Assembly: GCA_014896485.1 (NCBI GenBank)
Contig: JADBKH010000008.1
Span: forward strand, 18,903 to 82,902
Direction: 5' to 3'
Source of the DNA: Bacillota bacterium
Lineage (GTDB): Bacteria; Bacillota; Bacilli; Bu12
Length of the DNA stretch: 64,000 bases
The notes below the pieces were generated by a model. That model worked only from the letters and a program-made list of their open reading frames with translations. It ran no database searches and was not told the origin of the DNA. The translations under genes were made by a program, and so were the position numbers. Shown here piece by piece: positions 51,603 to 61,120 of the stretch (positions are counted from its first letter, which is position 1; the number at the start of each line of letters is the position of its first letter).

Positions 51603-52514
51603 TTACAGAGAATCAGCATGCTTCGAAATGACTTCCAAAGCTGCACATTCCGCGCCCTGAAGCACGGTTCGCAGTAGAAGCTGCTGCTGCCGCGCAACAG
51701 TGAGAGCTGCTTCATACTCAGCGGCCGCTTTGAGGCTACCATCTTCCAGCTGTGCGATTTTGACGGGCAGAACTCCCCAAGGTGTTTGAACCTGCTGCAC
51801 CCTTCTCGGCAGCTCTTGCCGCCAAAGCACCTCTCGGCGGACGCCGAGTGTACTCGTCTGCTTTAACATGATCTGTTGCATAGCGCTGGCCTGGAATGGA
51901 AGGCACAGCACAGTCAACAGCAGGCCGGCTCGGCTCTTTTTCATCGTGATGGGTGTGAGATAGGCATCGAGTGCACCGGCGTCGAGCACCAGGCTGAGAA
52001 AAGCCCCCGCCTCTTCACCAGTCATGTCGTCGACTTCTGCCCGTAGTTCGGCCACGCCCACATCCAACAGCAGGTCGGTCCGATTGCCCATTAATCGTAG
52101 CGTCTCGACCGACTCTTCTGCCCAAGGAAGATCCGCCGTGCCAGCTGTAATGACCAACACCTTCCCCTGTAATGGGGAAGGTGCCCCTTCTTGCCAGACA
52201 ATGGTCTGCGCCCGTGCGTTGTAGCGTGCTCCCGGTGTCTTTTCCAGCACTGCCTGGGCTGTGACAGCATCAGCACGGGTACACAGTACAGGTCCTTGCC
52301 CGGCCAGTTCCGCAAACAGTGCTGCACACGCCTCTGGTTGCTTTCCTTGGGCAAAGATCACTTCCGGAAAGTCCTGACGAACGGCACACTGCAAATCCAA
52401 CGTAGCTTCCTCTAGTTCGCGCAGCGTCAATCCGGGTAACACTTTCAATGCCTCCTGAGGGGTGATCTTTCCAGCAGCAATCTCTTCAAAGAGTGCCAAC
52501 CAGGGCGCTTTCAT
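51603..52514 (-). CDS. In-frame fusion of LarB N-terminus and LarC C-terminus
   Basis: 303 residues. About 1-156 match the start of LarB, the nicotinic-acid adenine dinucleotide carboxylase/hydrolase: AVRQDFPEVIFAQGKQPEAC, VLVITAGTADLPWAEE and LLDVGVAEL. From about residue 160 it is the C-terminal part of LarC, the nickel insertase: VDDMTGEEAG, LTPITMKKSRAGLLLTVLC, TSTLGVRR. The LarB catalytic end and the LarC N-terminal two thirds, together about 1 kb, are absent. The ATG overlaps the larE stop (ATGA), so coupling survives. Neither activity is expected. Confidence 0.85.
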   Translation of the reverse strand: MKAPWLALFEEIAAGKITPQEALKVLPGLTLRELEEATLDLQCAVRQDFPEVIFAQGKQPEACAALFAELAGQGPVLCTRADAVTAQAVLEKTPGARYNARAQTIVWQEGAPSPLQGKVLVITAGTADLPWAEESVETLRLMGNRTDLLLDVGVAELRAEVDDMTGEEAGAFLSLVLDAGALDAYLTPITMKKSRAGLLLTVLCLPFQASAMQQIMLKQTSTLGVRREVLWRQELPRRVQQVQTPWGVLPVKIAQLEDGSLKAAAEYEAALTVARQQQLLLRTVLQGAECAALEVISKHADSL

Positions 52515-53334
52515 GCTTGCAGGTGCCTCCCTTCCCCAATCCTGCGGTTTATCTTGCCGGACCGATAGCCTTCGAGATCGACGGTTACCGTCGTAAAACC
52601 TGCCTCCTGCACACCTTCAAACACGGCCTGACGCTGGGACCAAAGCCGATCGAGCGCTTCTGGCAGCACCTCGATCGATGCCACACCGTGGTAATCCCGT
52701 ACACGCACCTGTGCAAATCCCAACGCCAACAACGCTTCTTCGGCCTGTTCAACGCGCCTCAACTTGCCGACAGCAATCGCTTCTCCGTAAGCCACACGCG
52801 AAGAAAGACAGGCGGCGCTTGGTTTGTTCCACGTGGTCAAGCCGCGCCGTCGGGAAAGCGCTCGGATCTCCGCCTTGGTCAGCCCAGCCTCTTTTAGGGG
52901 ACTGTGTACCCCCAACGTTTCCGCAGCGAGCATTCCTGGGCGAAAGTCATGCGCGTCGTCGGCATTGGTCCCGTCGAGCACCGCTCCTCCGGATCGCTCC
53001 CCCGCGATGGTAACCAGTGCCCCGAAGACGTGCTGCTTGCACACAAAACAACGGCTGCCATCGTTTTGCCGATACCGCGGATCGTTTACCTCATCGCTTT
53101 TTGGATCAGCCGATGGCGGACACCGATACGTCGAGCCTGCTCTACCGCCTCTTCCTGTTCCCGTCGCGCCAATGAGAGGGATACTGCCGTAATCGCCTCT
53201 ACAGCATCTCCCAAAACCTCATGAGCGACGGACAGCAGGTACGTGCTGTCCACCCCGCCGGAATAGGCGACGACAGCGCTCGTCAACGTGCGCAGGTATG
53301 CTCGAAGCTGCTGCTCCTTTTCCTCAGGGATCAT
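52511..53334 (-). pseudogene. larE: larE, sulfur transferase for nickel-pincer cofactor, frameshifted
   Basis: LarE is an ATP-dependent sulfur-insertion enzyme of the PP-loop family. The first part (PP-loop SGGVDSTYLL) ends at a stop at 53088-53086 after HRLIQKAMR. Moving one base at the run of five T (53098-53102 on the plus strand) restores the family sequence SDEVNDPRYRQN and RCFVCK, and that second frame runs to 52511 with DGTNADDAHDFRPG and NKPSAACLSSR. One missing A in the sense strand explains it. Three cysteines (CxxC plus CLSSR) resemble cluster-type LarE. Start ATG 53334. Confidence 0.88.
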
Positions 53335-53409
53335 CTCTTCACCCTCTTTCTGCCCCTCAAACGACATCAACCGTCAACCCAAACCTTGACATGCAGGGAA
53401 GCCTGCCGC

Positions 53410-54690
53410 TTAGAGGTGTACGGATGGCCGAAGGTAAGGGATGGTCAGCGGACCATCGGGTAAAACAGCGATACGCGCCTTCGGACCATACTGCCTCAAC
53501 AAGTCATCGACACACCGTTGGATATGGGCAACAGGCGTCAGCATGGCAGCCCGAACCGTCTCATCAGGCATTGACGAGTAGAGCAGGACCCTTGCCTTAA
53601 GCAAAATTGTGGCGAGCTTTTGCGCCTCCCACTGATCAAAGGCATGAAATCCAGGGGATTCGATCATCGCGAGCAAAGCCTTGGGTATGGTCTGCATCTG
53701 CAGCAGCTCTTTGAAACGTCCGTGATCGGGAAAGCCTTCACGACATTCCGAAACGCAGAGAATAGTGCCGCCTGGACGGACGATCTCCGCCGCCGCAGAC
53801 ATGCCCTTTACGGTTTGGTAGAGGTTTTGATCGAGGGGATAACCGCTGTTGGTGGTGACAACCACATCAAACGGTTCATCGACAGGAACCATTGCCATTT
53901 TCTTCTCAAAAGCAGCACCAGCTTCAAATGCCTCTGGCATTGTCCCACAAAAGATACCCGTCAGTTGTCGGTTGGTATTCAGCGTCACATTGACCAAAAA
54001 TTCCGGCTGAACGAGGTTCCAGACCGCCCGTGCCTCTTCCTGCAAGGGATTGCCCTCCAAGACACCCCAAGTGGCCTTGGGATGGCCGATCATTGCAGCA
54101 TTGTGGAAATGCATGATTGAATCGATCCCGGCAATGCCCGGAAAGATTCCCTTCGCTCCACCGGAAAAGCCGGCAAAAAAGTGGGGTTCAACGAACCCGG
54201 TGACAATGCGGAAGTCCGCTTCCACAAATGCCTTGTTGAGCCATACTTCTGCACCTGTCTCCACTTTGCCCAAGTAGCAGAGGGTTTGCTTGTCGTACGC
54301 ATCGTGATTGATAATGCGGTAGCGGGCGACGATATCCGGCCCGTACATTTTCTTGAATTCTTCTTCGGTATTCCCCCGATGAGAACCTGTACCGTTGATG
54401 AGTACAACGTCCTTGTAACCAACGCCTGCCCCATGCAACACTTCCAAAAGCCAAGGAAGGATCCGGTCGCTGGGCATCGGCCGCGTGATGTCCGCTGTCA
54501 CGATGGCCACCCGCATGCCCGAATAGGCTCTCGCGCTTAGAGGAGCGCTGCCGATGGGGTTTTCCAACGCTTTAAGGAAGGCAGCATGCTCATCGGCAAG
54601 GCCAGCGACGGGCTGAGGCCGGAGCACAACGGCCTGATCGGGAAGATCGGCCTCTATTCTTTCTTCACCGTAAGCGAGGTGAACTTGCAT
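53410..54690 (-). CDS. larA: Lactate racemase LarA (nickel-pincer enzyme family)
   Basis: 426 residues, full length. LarA interconverts D- and L-lactate with a covalently bound nickel-pincer nucleotide. TADITRPMPSDRI, NGTGSHRGNTEEE (His/Arg of the substrate site), and the cofactor-lysine region PHFFAGFSGGAKGIFPGIAG (about 168-187) are intact, with HFHNAAMIGHP after it. ATG 54690 has GAGAGGTG upstream, and it starts seven bases after glcF. Other LarA-family members racemise other hydroxyacids; lctP and glcDEF neighbours favour lactate. Cofactor supply from this locus looks broken. Confidence 0.9.
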   Translation of the reverse strand: MQVHLAYGEERIEADLPDQAVVLRPQPVAGLADEHAAFLKALENPIGSAPLSARAYSGMRVAIVTADITRPMPSDRILPWLLEVLHGAGVGYKDVVLINGTGSHRGNTEEEFKKMYGPDIVARYRIINHDAYDKQTLCYLGKVETGAEVWLNKAFVEADFRIVTGFVEPHFFAGFSGGAKGIFPGIAGIDSIMHFHNAAMIGHPKATWGVLEGNPLQEEARAVWNLVQPEFLVNVTLNTNRQLTGIFCGTMPEAFEAGAAFEKKMAMVPVDEPFDVVVTTNSGYPLDQNLYQTVKGMSAAAEIVRPGGTILCVSECREGFPDHGRFKELLQMQTIPKALLAMIESPGFHAFDQWEAQKLATILLKARVLLYSSMPDETVRAAMLTPVAHIQRCVDDLLRQYGPKARIAVLPDGPLTIPYLRPSVHL

Positions 54691-54697
54691 GATGATT

Positions 54698-56149
54698 TCA
54701 CCTCTCTTCAGGCAAGGCCTGGGCCAAAAAGTCGACGATGTGCATCACCTTCAGGGGAAGGCCGGATCGCTTGGCCACATAGGCCAGCTGCAGCTGGCAA
54801 CCGGGATTGGTCGTCAACAGATAATCCGCTTGCGTCTGCTTGAGAAAAGCCAGCTTGCGATCCAACACCTGCATGGAAAAATCGTATTGCGTCACATTGT
54901 AGATTCCCCCGGAGCCGCAGCACTTCTCTGCTTCTGGAAGCTCCACAAAACGCACGCCCGGTACGGATTGGATCAGCTTCCGCGGTGCCTCGGTGACGCC
55001 CATCACGTTACGCAAATGGCAGGAGTCCTGGTAGGTCACCACCGCCTCGATCGGGCGCAATCCCTCCAAGTTGTCCAAACGATCCAGCAGCTCGGTGACG
55101 TCGACTACTTTTTCCAGAAAACGACAAGCCCGTGCGTGCCATAGTGGCTCGTCTTGCAGCAGTTCGGGATATTCGAAAAATTGGGCACCGCAGCCGCCGG
55201 CATTGCTGACGATCAGATCTACCTCGGCCTGCTCGAAGGCCGCGATGTTCCGTTTCGCCAGCTCCCGGGCGTGCTGTAGATCCCCGTTGTGCGCATGGAG
55301 AGCACCGCAGCAGGCCTGCCCACGGACATTGATGACCGCCACACCGGCGTATTGCAGCAGCCGTGCGGTATTGACATTGGTGACAGAGAGCGCCGCATCC
55401 ATGATGCACCCGCCAAACAAGCCGACACGCAGGCACGCATTCGCCCTCTCCGAATCTTGAGCAGCTTCCACTGCTGTCGCGGTGGAGGATACCCGGTTCT
55501 TTCGGGCCGGTGCAGACAGGGCAATGGCCCGACGGTTACGCAGGTCGATGCGCTGGACCTGCGCAACTGCATGGGCTGCACGGTCAGACGAAGGGAGGAG
55601 CCACTGGCCAGAGGCCATCCGCTGCGGCGCCGCCAGCTTGGGTAGCAGCGGCTCCAAAGCCCCCAAACGCCCCATCACGTGCAACACGCCGCTTTTTCGC
55701 ACCAACGCCTGCAGACCGCTCTTTTGGTAGAAACGCATCAGCGCTGCTGCCGTGCGCATCAGCCCCTGGTGTAGAAAGAGTCCGGAGAAGGCCAGACGAC
55801 GCACAGGCCCATGGGTCCGTCGTGCTTCGATGAATGCGCGAGCCTGTTCAAAAATGCGGTTGTATTGCACCCCAGAGGGACAGACCTCCTGGCAGGCCAA
55901 ACAGCCGATGCAGCGGTCAAAGGCTTGGGCAAAGCCGGGATCGTCGGGGGAGAGCTGGCCGTCAGCCACCGCTTTGGCCAACGAGATCCGTCCACGCGGA
56001 GAATCAAAATCATCGCCGGTAACGGCATAGGTAGGGCAGGCCGGCAAGCAGAAGCCACAGCGCATGCAGTTCATCAAGTCATCGTAAGCCAGCTGCTCTG
56101 CCAGTTCCGCTAACGGCGGGTGCTGGGACGAAAACACTTCATGGGTCAT
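54698..56149 (-). CDS. glcF: Iron-sulfur subunit of glycolate/D-lactate oxidase, full length
   Basis: 483 residues. Two [4Fe-4S] motifs, [12 protein letters not shown] (about 28) and [14 protein letters not shown] (about 80), are followed by two cysteine-rich CCG-type modules (GGCIMDAAL to ACCGALH to NAGGCGAQ; then DSCHLRNVMG, KCCGSGG and NPGCQLQL) that bind a further cluster and pass electrons to quinone. ATG 56149 overlaps the glcD stop by 11 bases. The first about 230 residues are closely repeated in the truncated gene at 59040-59729. Confidence 0.93.
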   Translation of the reverse strand: MTHEVFSSQHPPLAELAEQLAYDDLMNCMRCGFCLPACPTYAVTGDDFDSPRGRISLAKAVADGQLSPDDPGFAQAFDRCIGCLACQEVCPSGVQYNRIFEQARAFIEARRTHGPVRRLAFSGLFLHQGLMRTAAALMRFYQKSGLQALVRKSGVLHVMGRLGALEPLLPKLAAPQRMASGQWLLPSSDRAAHAVAQVQRIDLRNRRAIALSAPARKNRVSSTATAVEAAQDSERANACLRVGLFGGCIMDAALSVTNVNTARLLQYAGVAVINVRGQACCGALHAHNGDLQHARELAKRNIAAFEQAEVDLIVSNAGGCGAQFFEYPELLQDEPLWHARACRFLEKVVDVTELLDRLDNLEGLRPIEAVVTYQDSCHLRNVMGVTEAPRKLIQSVPGVRFVELPEAEKCCGSGGIYNVTQYDFSMQVLDRKLAFLKQTQADYLLTTNPGCQLQLAYVAKRSGLPLKVMHIVDFLAQALPEER

Positions 56150-57557
56150 GGTTGACCACCACCCTTCGCGGCGTCTGGGCCGCAAACATCTTGCCCGGAT
56201 TTAAGATGCCTTGCGGATCAAAGGCACGCTTGATGCCTTTCATCACTTCGATCGCCGCCTTGCCAAAACGTACCTCCATGTAGGCAGCTTTGGCCAATCC
56301 TACACCATGCTCCCCGGTGATCGTGCCGCCCAGTTGCAATGCGGTGCGAAAAATGTCGTCAAAAGCCTGCTCGACCGCTTCGATCTCTTCTGGGTTGCGG
56401 GCGTCGGTCAAGGCGGTCGGATGCAAATTTCCGTCCCCGGCGTGACCAAAGGTGCTGATCATCACGCCATGGTGGGCGGCAATGGCGTTGATCCGCTCCA
56501 CCATCGTGGCCAACTGTGCGCGGGGAACCGTCGCATCTTCCAGGATCGTCGTCGGACGCAGGCGGGAAAGGGCCGGCAGGGTTGCCCGCCGTGCGCTCAT
56601 GAGCGCTTCGCCCTCCTGGGCGTCACGGGCCAAACGCACCTCCCGCGCGCCCTGTTGCCGACAGATCGCTGCGATACGCTCCATCTCCTCTTGTACGACG
56701 ACTGCAGCCCCGTCCTGTTCGATGAGCAGAAGCGCCGCCACATCGGTCGGCAGTCCAGCATGGGTATAGGCCTCGACTGCCTTTAGTGTCGGCTGATCCA
56801 AAAACTCCAGCGTCGCAGGCAGGATCCGTCCGGCGATGATTGCCGCTACTGCAGCTGCAGCCTGCGACAGCGTATCGAAGAGCGCCATCGCCGTCTGCTT
56901 TGCCGCTGGCTTGGGCAGCAACTTAACGGTGATCTCCGTGATCACCGCCAATGTCCCTTCCGAACCGATGAGCAGTTTAGTGAGATCGTAGCCTGCAACA
57001 TCCTTGGTATTCTTGCCGCCGGTGCGGATCACCTCGCCATTGGGCAAGACCGCCTCCAGACCCAGCACATAATCTTTGGTCACCCCATACTTGAGGCCCC
57101 GCATGCCACCTGCACATTCGGCCACATTGCCCCCCAAGCTAGAGATGACCACACTTCCCGGATCAGGAGGGTAAAAAAGCCCCTGCGCTTCGACCGCCTT
57201 GCTCAACTGCGAGGTGACCAACCCTGGGCCAAAAGTAGCTGTCAGGTTGGCAGTGTCGATCTCATCAAGCGCGTGGAGCCGATTCATTTCCAAAACAATG
57301 CCCCCTTCGATTGGCACGGCACCCCCTGAAAGTCCCGAACCGTTCCCACGAGGGACGATCTTGGTATTCGTCTGTGCGCACAAGCGCAGGATGCGTGCAA
57401 CTTCGTCGGTACTTCCGGGAAAGACAACAGCATCCGGCAGGTGCTGAAACAGGGGGGTGGCATCGTAGGAATAAGGAACCAGCTGAGACGGCTCGATACG
57501 CAGGTACGCCGATCCGACGATATCAAGAAGAGCGTCGTAAATCTGTGCAGGAAGCAT
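56139..57557 (-). CDS. glcD: FAD-binding subunit GlcD-like, second copy
   Basis: 472-residue FAD-linked 2-hydroxyacid oxidase subunit. FAD motif PRGNGSGLSGGAVPIEGGIV (about 71-90), [40 protein letters not shown] and the C-terminal [11 protein letters not shown] and GEHGVGLAK, near metal and substrate. ATG 57557 has AAAGAGGTG upstream. It shares only moderate similarity with the copy at 57632-59056, so the two may use different substrates (glycolate versus D-lactate) or partners. Confidence 0.92.
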   Translation of the reverse strand: MLPAQIYDALLDIVGSAYLRIEPSQLVPYSYDATPLFQHLPDAVVFPGSTDEVARILRLCAQTNTKIVPRGNGSGLSGGAVPIEGGIVLEMNRLHALDEIDTANLTATFGPGLVTSQLSKAVEAQGLFYPPDPGSVVISSLGGNVAECAGGMRGLKYGVTKDYVLGLEAVLPNGEVIRTGGKNTKDVAGYDLTKLLIGSEGTLAVITEITVKLLPKPAAKQTAMALFDTLSQAAAAVAAIIAGRILPATLEFLDQPTLKAVEAYTHAGLPTDVAALLLIEQDGAAVVVQEEMERIAAICRQQGAREVRLARDAQEGEALMSARRATLPALSRLRPTTILEDATVPRAQLATMVERINAIAAHHGVMISTFGHAGDGNLHPTALTDARNPEEIEAVEQAFDDIFRTALQLGGTITGEHGVGLAKAAYMEVRFGKAAIEVMKGIKRAFDPQGILNPGKMFAAQTPRRVVVNHDP

Positions 57558-57631
57558 GGTGCACCTCTTTTGATTCATCCATTGCTCTAGACCACCAGTC
57601 CAAGCCGCTCTATTCTACCGCAGATACCCGC

Positions 57632-59056
57632 TTAAGTGGGCAACACTTTCCCGGGATTGGCCAACCCCTGTGGATCCCACACACGGCGCAACTCGCCTTG
57701 AAAGGCGAGTTCTTCGTCACTGTACATCCATCGCATCTCTTCCCGCTTTTCGATGCCGACTCCATGCTCACCAGTGATCGAACCGCCTTCTTCGACACAG
57801 ATGTGCAAGATTGCTGAGCCTGCTTGGATGGCCTTTTCCCGCTGACCCTTCTGGTGGTCATCAAACAAAATCAATGGATGTAGGTTGCCATCCCCTGCAT
57901 GAAAGACATTGGCGATGCGCAGTCCAAACTCGTGGCTGATTGATTCGATCTGCTGAAGGACCTGCGGCAAGCGGCTCCGTGGAATGACGCCATCTTGAAC
58001 ATAGTAGTTCGGCGAGAGATTGCCCATCGCCCCAAAGGCCGTCTTGCGATTTTGCCACCACAAAGCACGTTCGCGCTCATCTTGTGCGACACGCACCTCC
58101 TGCACGCCATTGTGCTGGGCAATCGCCACAATGTGCTCCGCCTGCTCTGGTAACCCGGCTTCGATTCCATCAACTTCGATCAACAGGACTGCACCGGTCT
58201 GTGAAGGATAGCCCACCCGGTAAGGCCCCAGCTCGACGCCGTCCATGGCCAATCGATCCATCATCTCCATGGCAGCAGGCAGCATGCCGGCAGCGATCAC
58301 ATCGGAAACGGTTTGGCTGGCCTGCTCGGGTCCATCAAAAAGTGCCAATACCGTACGCACCGCTTGGGGTTGTTTGACCAAATGGACCGTCGCCTCCGTC
58401 ACCACTCCCAACGTGCCTTCGGAGCCGACAAAAAATCCAGTCAGATCGTAGCCGGGCAGATCCGGGGCTGCTCCGCCCAAAGACAAGCGCTGCCCAGAAG
58501 CGGTCACCACTTCGAGGCCCAGGAGATGGTTGACGGTCACGCCGTACTTGAGGCAGTGGCTTCCTCCGGAATTTTCCGCCACGTTGCCCCCGATCGTGCA
58601 GGCCACTTGACTCGATGGATCGGGGGCATAGAAGTAACCTCTGGCAGCAGCGGCCCGGTTGAGCTCCAGATTGGTCACTCCTGGTGCCACCCGGGCCAAT
58701 GGACCGATGGCATCGATCTGCACCGGCCCACGCAGGCGTGCCAAATCGACGATGACCCCTCCTTGTATCGCAACCGCACCCCCGGAAAGCCCTGTTCCCG
58801 ATCCCCGTGCTAGCCATGGGATGCGATGATCCGAAAGAATGCGGATCACCTGCTCGACCTGGTCCACATCACGTGGCAAGATCACCGCCTGCGGCAGGCC
58901 ACCAAAGACGGTATTGCCATCCCACTGATAGACGAGCCGATGTGTCAGCGCCGTAACCACGGCGTCGCTTCCGACGATCGCTACAATCGCCTGCACGACC
59001 GCCGCCCATTCTCTCTGCGTTGCAGAGACTGCCCTGCCCTCAACGGCCTTTGCCAT
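57632..59056 (-). CDS. FAD-binding subunit GlcD-like, first copy
   Basis: 474-residue FAD-binding oxidase subunit of the GlcD/D-lactate dehydrogenase family. Motifs: [76 protein letters not shown] and [16 protein letters not shown] 59056 follows GGAGAGGAGG and overlaps the truncated glcF by 17 bases, so those two genes are translationally coupled. With glcE and the truncated Fe-S protein it could make a distinct complex. Confidence 0.92.
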   Translation of the reverse strand: MAKAVEGRAVSATQREWAAVVQAIVAIVGSDAVVTALTHRLVYQWDGNTVFGGLPQAVILPRDVDQVEQVIRILSDHRIPWLARGSGTGLSGGAVAIQGGVIVDLARLRGPVQIDAIGPLARVAPGVTNLELNRAAAARGYFYAPDPSSQVACTIGGNVAENSGGSHCLKYGVTVNHLLGLEVVTASGQRLSLGGAAPDLPGYDLTGFFVGSEGTLGVVTEATVHLVKQPQAVRTVLALFDGPEQASQTVSDVIAAGMLPAAMEMMDRLAMDGVELGPYRVGYPSQTGAVLLIEVDGIEAGLPEQAEHIVAIAQHNGVQEVRVAQDERERALWWQNRKTAFGAMGNLSPNYYVQDGVIPRSRLPQVLQQIESISHEFGLRIANVFHAGDGNLHPLILFDDHQKGQREKAIQAGSAILHICVEEGGSITGEHGVGIEKREEMRWMYSDEELAFQGELRRVWDPQGLANPGKVLPT

Positions 59057-59729
59057 CGCTGCCGACCTCCTCTCCAACAGAGCCGTATGCTTCCGAAACT
59101 TGGTGGGACATCGCTTGAGCCTTTCTCGCCGACGCAGCGAGCGCGACGGCCCGGGGATTGCGCAGGTCGACGCGCTGGGCTTGAGCGGCAGCTTGAGCTG
59201 CACGCTCAGGCGAAGGAAGGAGCCACTGGCCAGGGGCCATCCGCTGCGGCGTCGCCAGCTTGGGAAGCAGCGGTTCCAAAGCCCCCAAGCGTCCCATCAC
59301 ACACAACAAACCGCTTTTTCGCGCCAATGCCTGCAGGCCGCTCTTTTGGTAGAAACGCATCAGCGCTGCTATCATGCGCATCAGCCCCTGGTGCAAAAAA
59401 AGGCCGGAGAAAGCCAGGCGACGCACCAGCCCCTCTCTGCGGTAGGATTGGGCAAGGCTTCGGACATGTTCAAAGATGAGGTTGTATGGCACCCCGGAAG
59501 GACAAACCTCCTGGCAGGCAAAACAGCCGATGCAACGATCGAAAGCCTCGGCAAATCCAGGATCATCGGGAGAGAGTTGTCCGTCGGCAACCGCTTTGGC
59601 CAAAGCGATCCGCCCACGCGGAGAGTCGAACTCATCACCGGTGACGGCATACGTCGGGCAAGCTGGCAGACAGAAACCGCAATGGACACAAGCGTCCCAT
59701 GGCTGTGCCCCAATATCGCCTTCGCCCAT
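59040..59729 (-). CDS. Truncated GlcF-like protein with only the two ferredoxin clusters
   Basis: 229 residues. Both [4Fe-4S] motifs are intact ([12 protein letters not shown] and [14 protein letters not shown]), and the helical segment to about residue 205 follows full-length GlcF almost residue for residue. It stops where the CCG-type cysteine modules should begin, ending in an unrelated tail. The nucleotide sequence is close to that of glcF at about 55,500-56,080. Start ATG 59729 has AGGGGGTG. It may be a leftover of a tandem duplication or a working short Fe-S subunit. Confidence 0.85.
   Translation of the reverse strand: MGEGDIGAQPWDACVHCGFCLPACPTYAVTGDEFDSPRGRIALAKAVADGQLSPDDPGFAEAFDRCIGCFACQEVCPSGVPYNLIFEHVRSLAQSYRREGLVRRLAFSGLFLHQGLMRMIAALMRFYQKSGLQALARKSGLLCVMGRLGALEPLLPKLATPQRMAPGQWLLPSPERAAQAAAQAQRVDLRNPRAVALAASARKAQAMSHQVSEAYGSVGEEVGSDGKGR
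59149..59720. repeat. Near-identical copy of the 5' half of glcF (other copy about 55,500-56,080)
   Basis: Long blocks match between the copies, for example the stretches around 59320-59400 and 55660-55760 (CCGCTCTTTTGGTAGAAACG occurs in both). By eye the similarity is high over more than 500 bases. This indicates recent duplication or continued gene conversion. Boundaries are approximate. Confidence 0.75.
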
Positions 59730-59748
59730 CTGTGCACCCCCTGGGGGT

Positions 59749-60993
59749 TCAGATTCCGCCGACAAAACGTCCGGGGTTGAGAAGACCAAGCGGATCAAAA
59801 CGTTTTTTGATCGCCCGCATCACCTCGATGGAAGCCGGAGGTTTCCCCCAAACCGAGACCCTTTCCCGAAGTGCTGCAGGTGCTTTTTCCAATACCAGCG
59901 CGCCGCCACAGGCTTCTGTCTGGGCGCGGAGACGGGTGAGAAAATCGACCCACAAAGCGAGCATCTCTCTTTCTTCGGAGGGCGTAGCAAAAAGGCGAAG
60001 GACACCATGGCCTGGTCCGGCGACACAGGCCGACTCTACCTTCCGTTGAATGACCGTCTCCCAGATCAATGGAAAATCTGCCAAGGCAACGCCGACGCGT
60101 ACGACGAGGGGGGCCTGGGGTAACCGATGGTGAAAAGCAGTCCAAAATGCATCGGAGGCCTCTTCTTCCAAAAGATCGAGCGATAAAGGGGTAGAGGTGT
60201 CCTCCTGTTTGGAAGCCCATGCCGCCAGACGGTCACGCTGATAGGTGACCTCCGCTGTTTCCCCTTGCAGTTCGATAGCCAACGTGGCATGACCGGGAAG
60301 GCCGACCTGAACTGCTGCACGGGCGTCGAGTTCTTCCATCGCCGTCGGCAAAAACTCGGAAGCGAGGATGCGATGTGCAACGGTTTGCAAGGGTGCCACA
60401 GGACCCACTGGATCTTTGGAAGAGAGCAGGACGGTCTGCCGCCGGGCAGGGAGAGGACGTACCCGCAACCAGGCTTCGGTGATCACCGCAAGGGTGCCAA
60501 GGGAGCCAATGAGCAGCCGCTTGACGTCGTATCCTGCCACATCTTTGACGACACGGCTCCCGTTGTGCATCTGCCGTCCGTCGGGGAGCACGAAACGCAT
60601 CCCTGTCACGAGATCCCGCGGCGTCCCGAACGCCAGTCGCCGGGCACCACTCGCCCCTGTGGCCAAAAGGCCACCGATGCTGCTTCCGGGTACAGCGACC
60701 GGTTCGACAGGAAACCACTGCCCATGCACTTGTAGAAAAGATTGCAACGCCTCGAGTGCCATGCCCGCTTGCACGCGTACGACCAGCTCTTCGGGTGCAT
60801 ATTCAGCTATCCCATTCAATCTACCCAAAGAAAGCAACAGATCCGCACGAGTCGGTACTTCTCCCAATTCCCATTGGCTTCCGCCGCCTCGAGGCAACAC
60901 CGCCCGGTGGGTGTGGTAGGCTTGCGCCAGCTGTTGTGCAAGCACCTCTTCGGATGCAGGTTCGATCCGCTCAGCTGGTGACGCAGCATCCAT
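59749..60993 (-). CDS. glcE: FAD-binding subunit GlcE-like of glycolate/D-lactate oxidase
   Basis: 414 residues, first gene of the operon. It has the GlcE version of the FAD-binding fold: [10 protein letters not shown] at about 33, a central [45 protein letters not shown], and ends in [12 protein letters not shown]. It lacks the metal-site GHAGDGN motif of GlcD, as expected. ATG 60993 follows GGACGGGAG at a long spacing. The leader between promoter and start is about 65 bases. Confidence 0.92.
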   Translation of the reverse strand: MDAASPAERIEPASEEVLAQQLAQAYHTHRAVLPRGGGSQWELGEVPTRADLLLSLGRLNGIAEYAPEELVVRVQAGMALEALQSFLQVHGQWFPVEPVAVPGSSIGGLLATGASGARRLAFGTPRDLVTGMRFVLPDGRQMHNGSRVVKDVAGYDVKRLLIGSLGTLAVITEAWLRVRPLPARRQTVLLSSKDPVGPVAPLQTVAHRILASEFLPTAMEELDARAAVQVGLPGHATLAIELQGETAEVTYQRDRLAAWASKQEDTSTPLSLDLLEEEASDAFWTAFHHRLPQAPLVVRVGVALADFPLIWETVIQRKVESACVAGPGHGVLRLFATPSEEREMLALWVDFLTRLRAQTEACGGALVLEKAPAALRERVSVWGKPPASIEVMRAIKKRFDPLGLLNPGRFVGGI

Positions 60994-61025
60994 GGCCCAC
61001 GCTCCCGTCCTTCACAAACAAAGTG

Positions 61026-61091
61026 GTTTCACAGTGCAAAACAGCGTTTCATTTTTGAGATGATTTTATGCAATTGGAAGCGTGCTGTCAA
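61026..61091 (-). promoter_or_regulatory. Promoter of the lactate operon with TGAAAC direct repeats
   Basis: Perfect TTGACA (61091-61086), 17-base spacer, TAAAAT (61068-61063). Downstream, in the early transcript, TGAAAC occurs twice exactly 20 bases apart (61051-61046 and 61031-61026), a spacing of two helical turns that would suit a repressor. No regulator gene is adjacent. Confidence 0.75.
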
Positions 61092-61120
61092 CGACCTCCC
61101 CCGTTCTCCTCTTGCTACCG

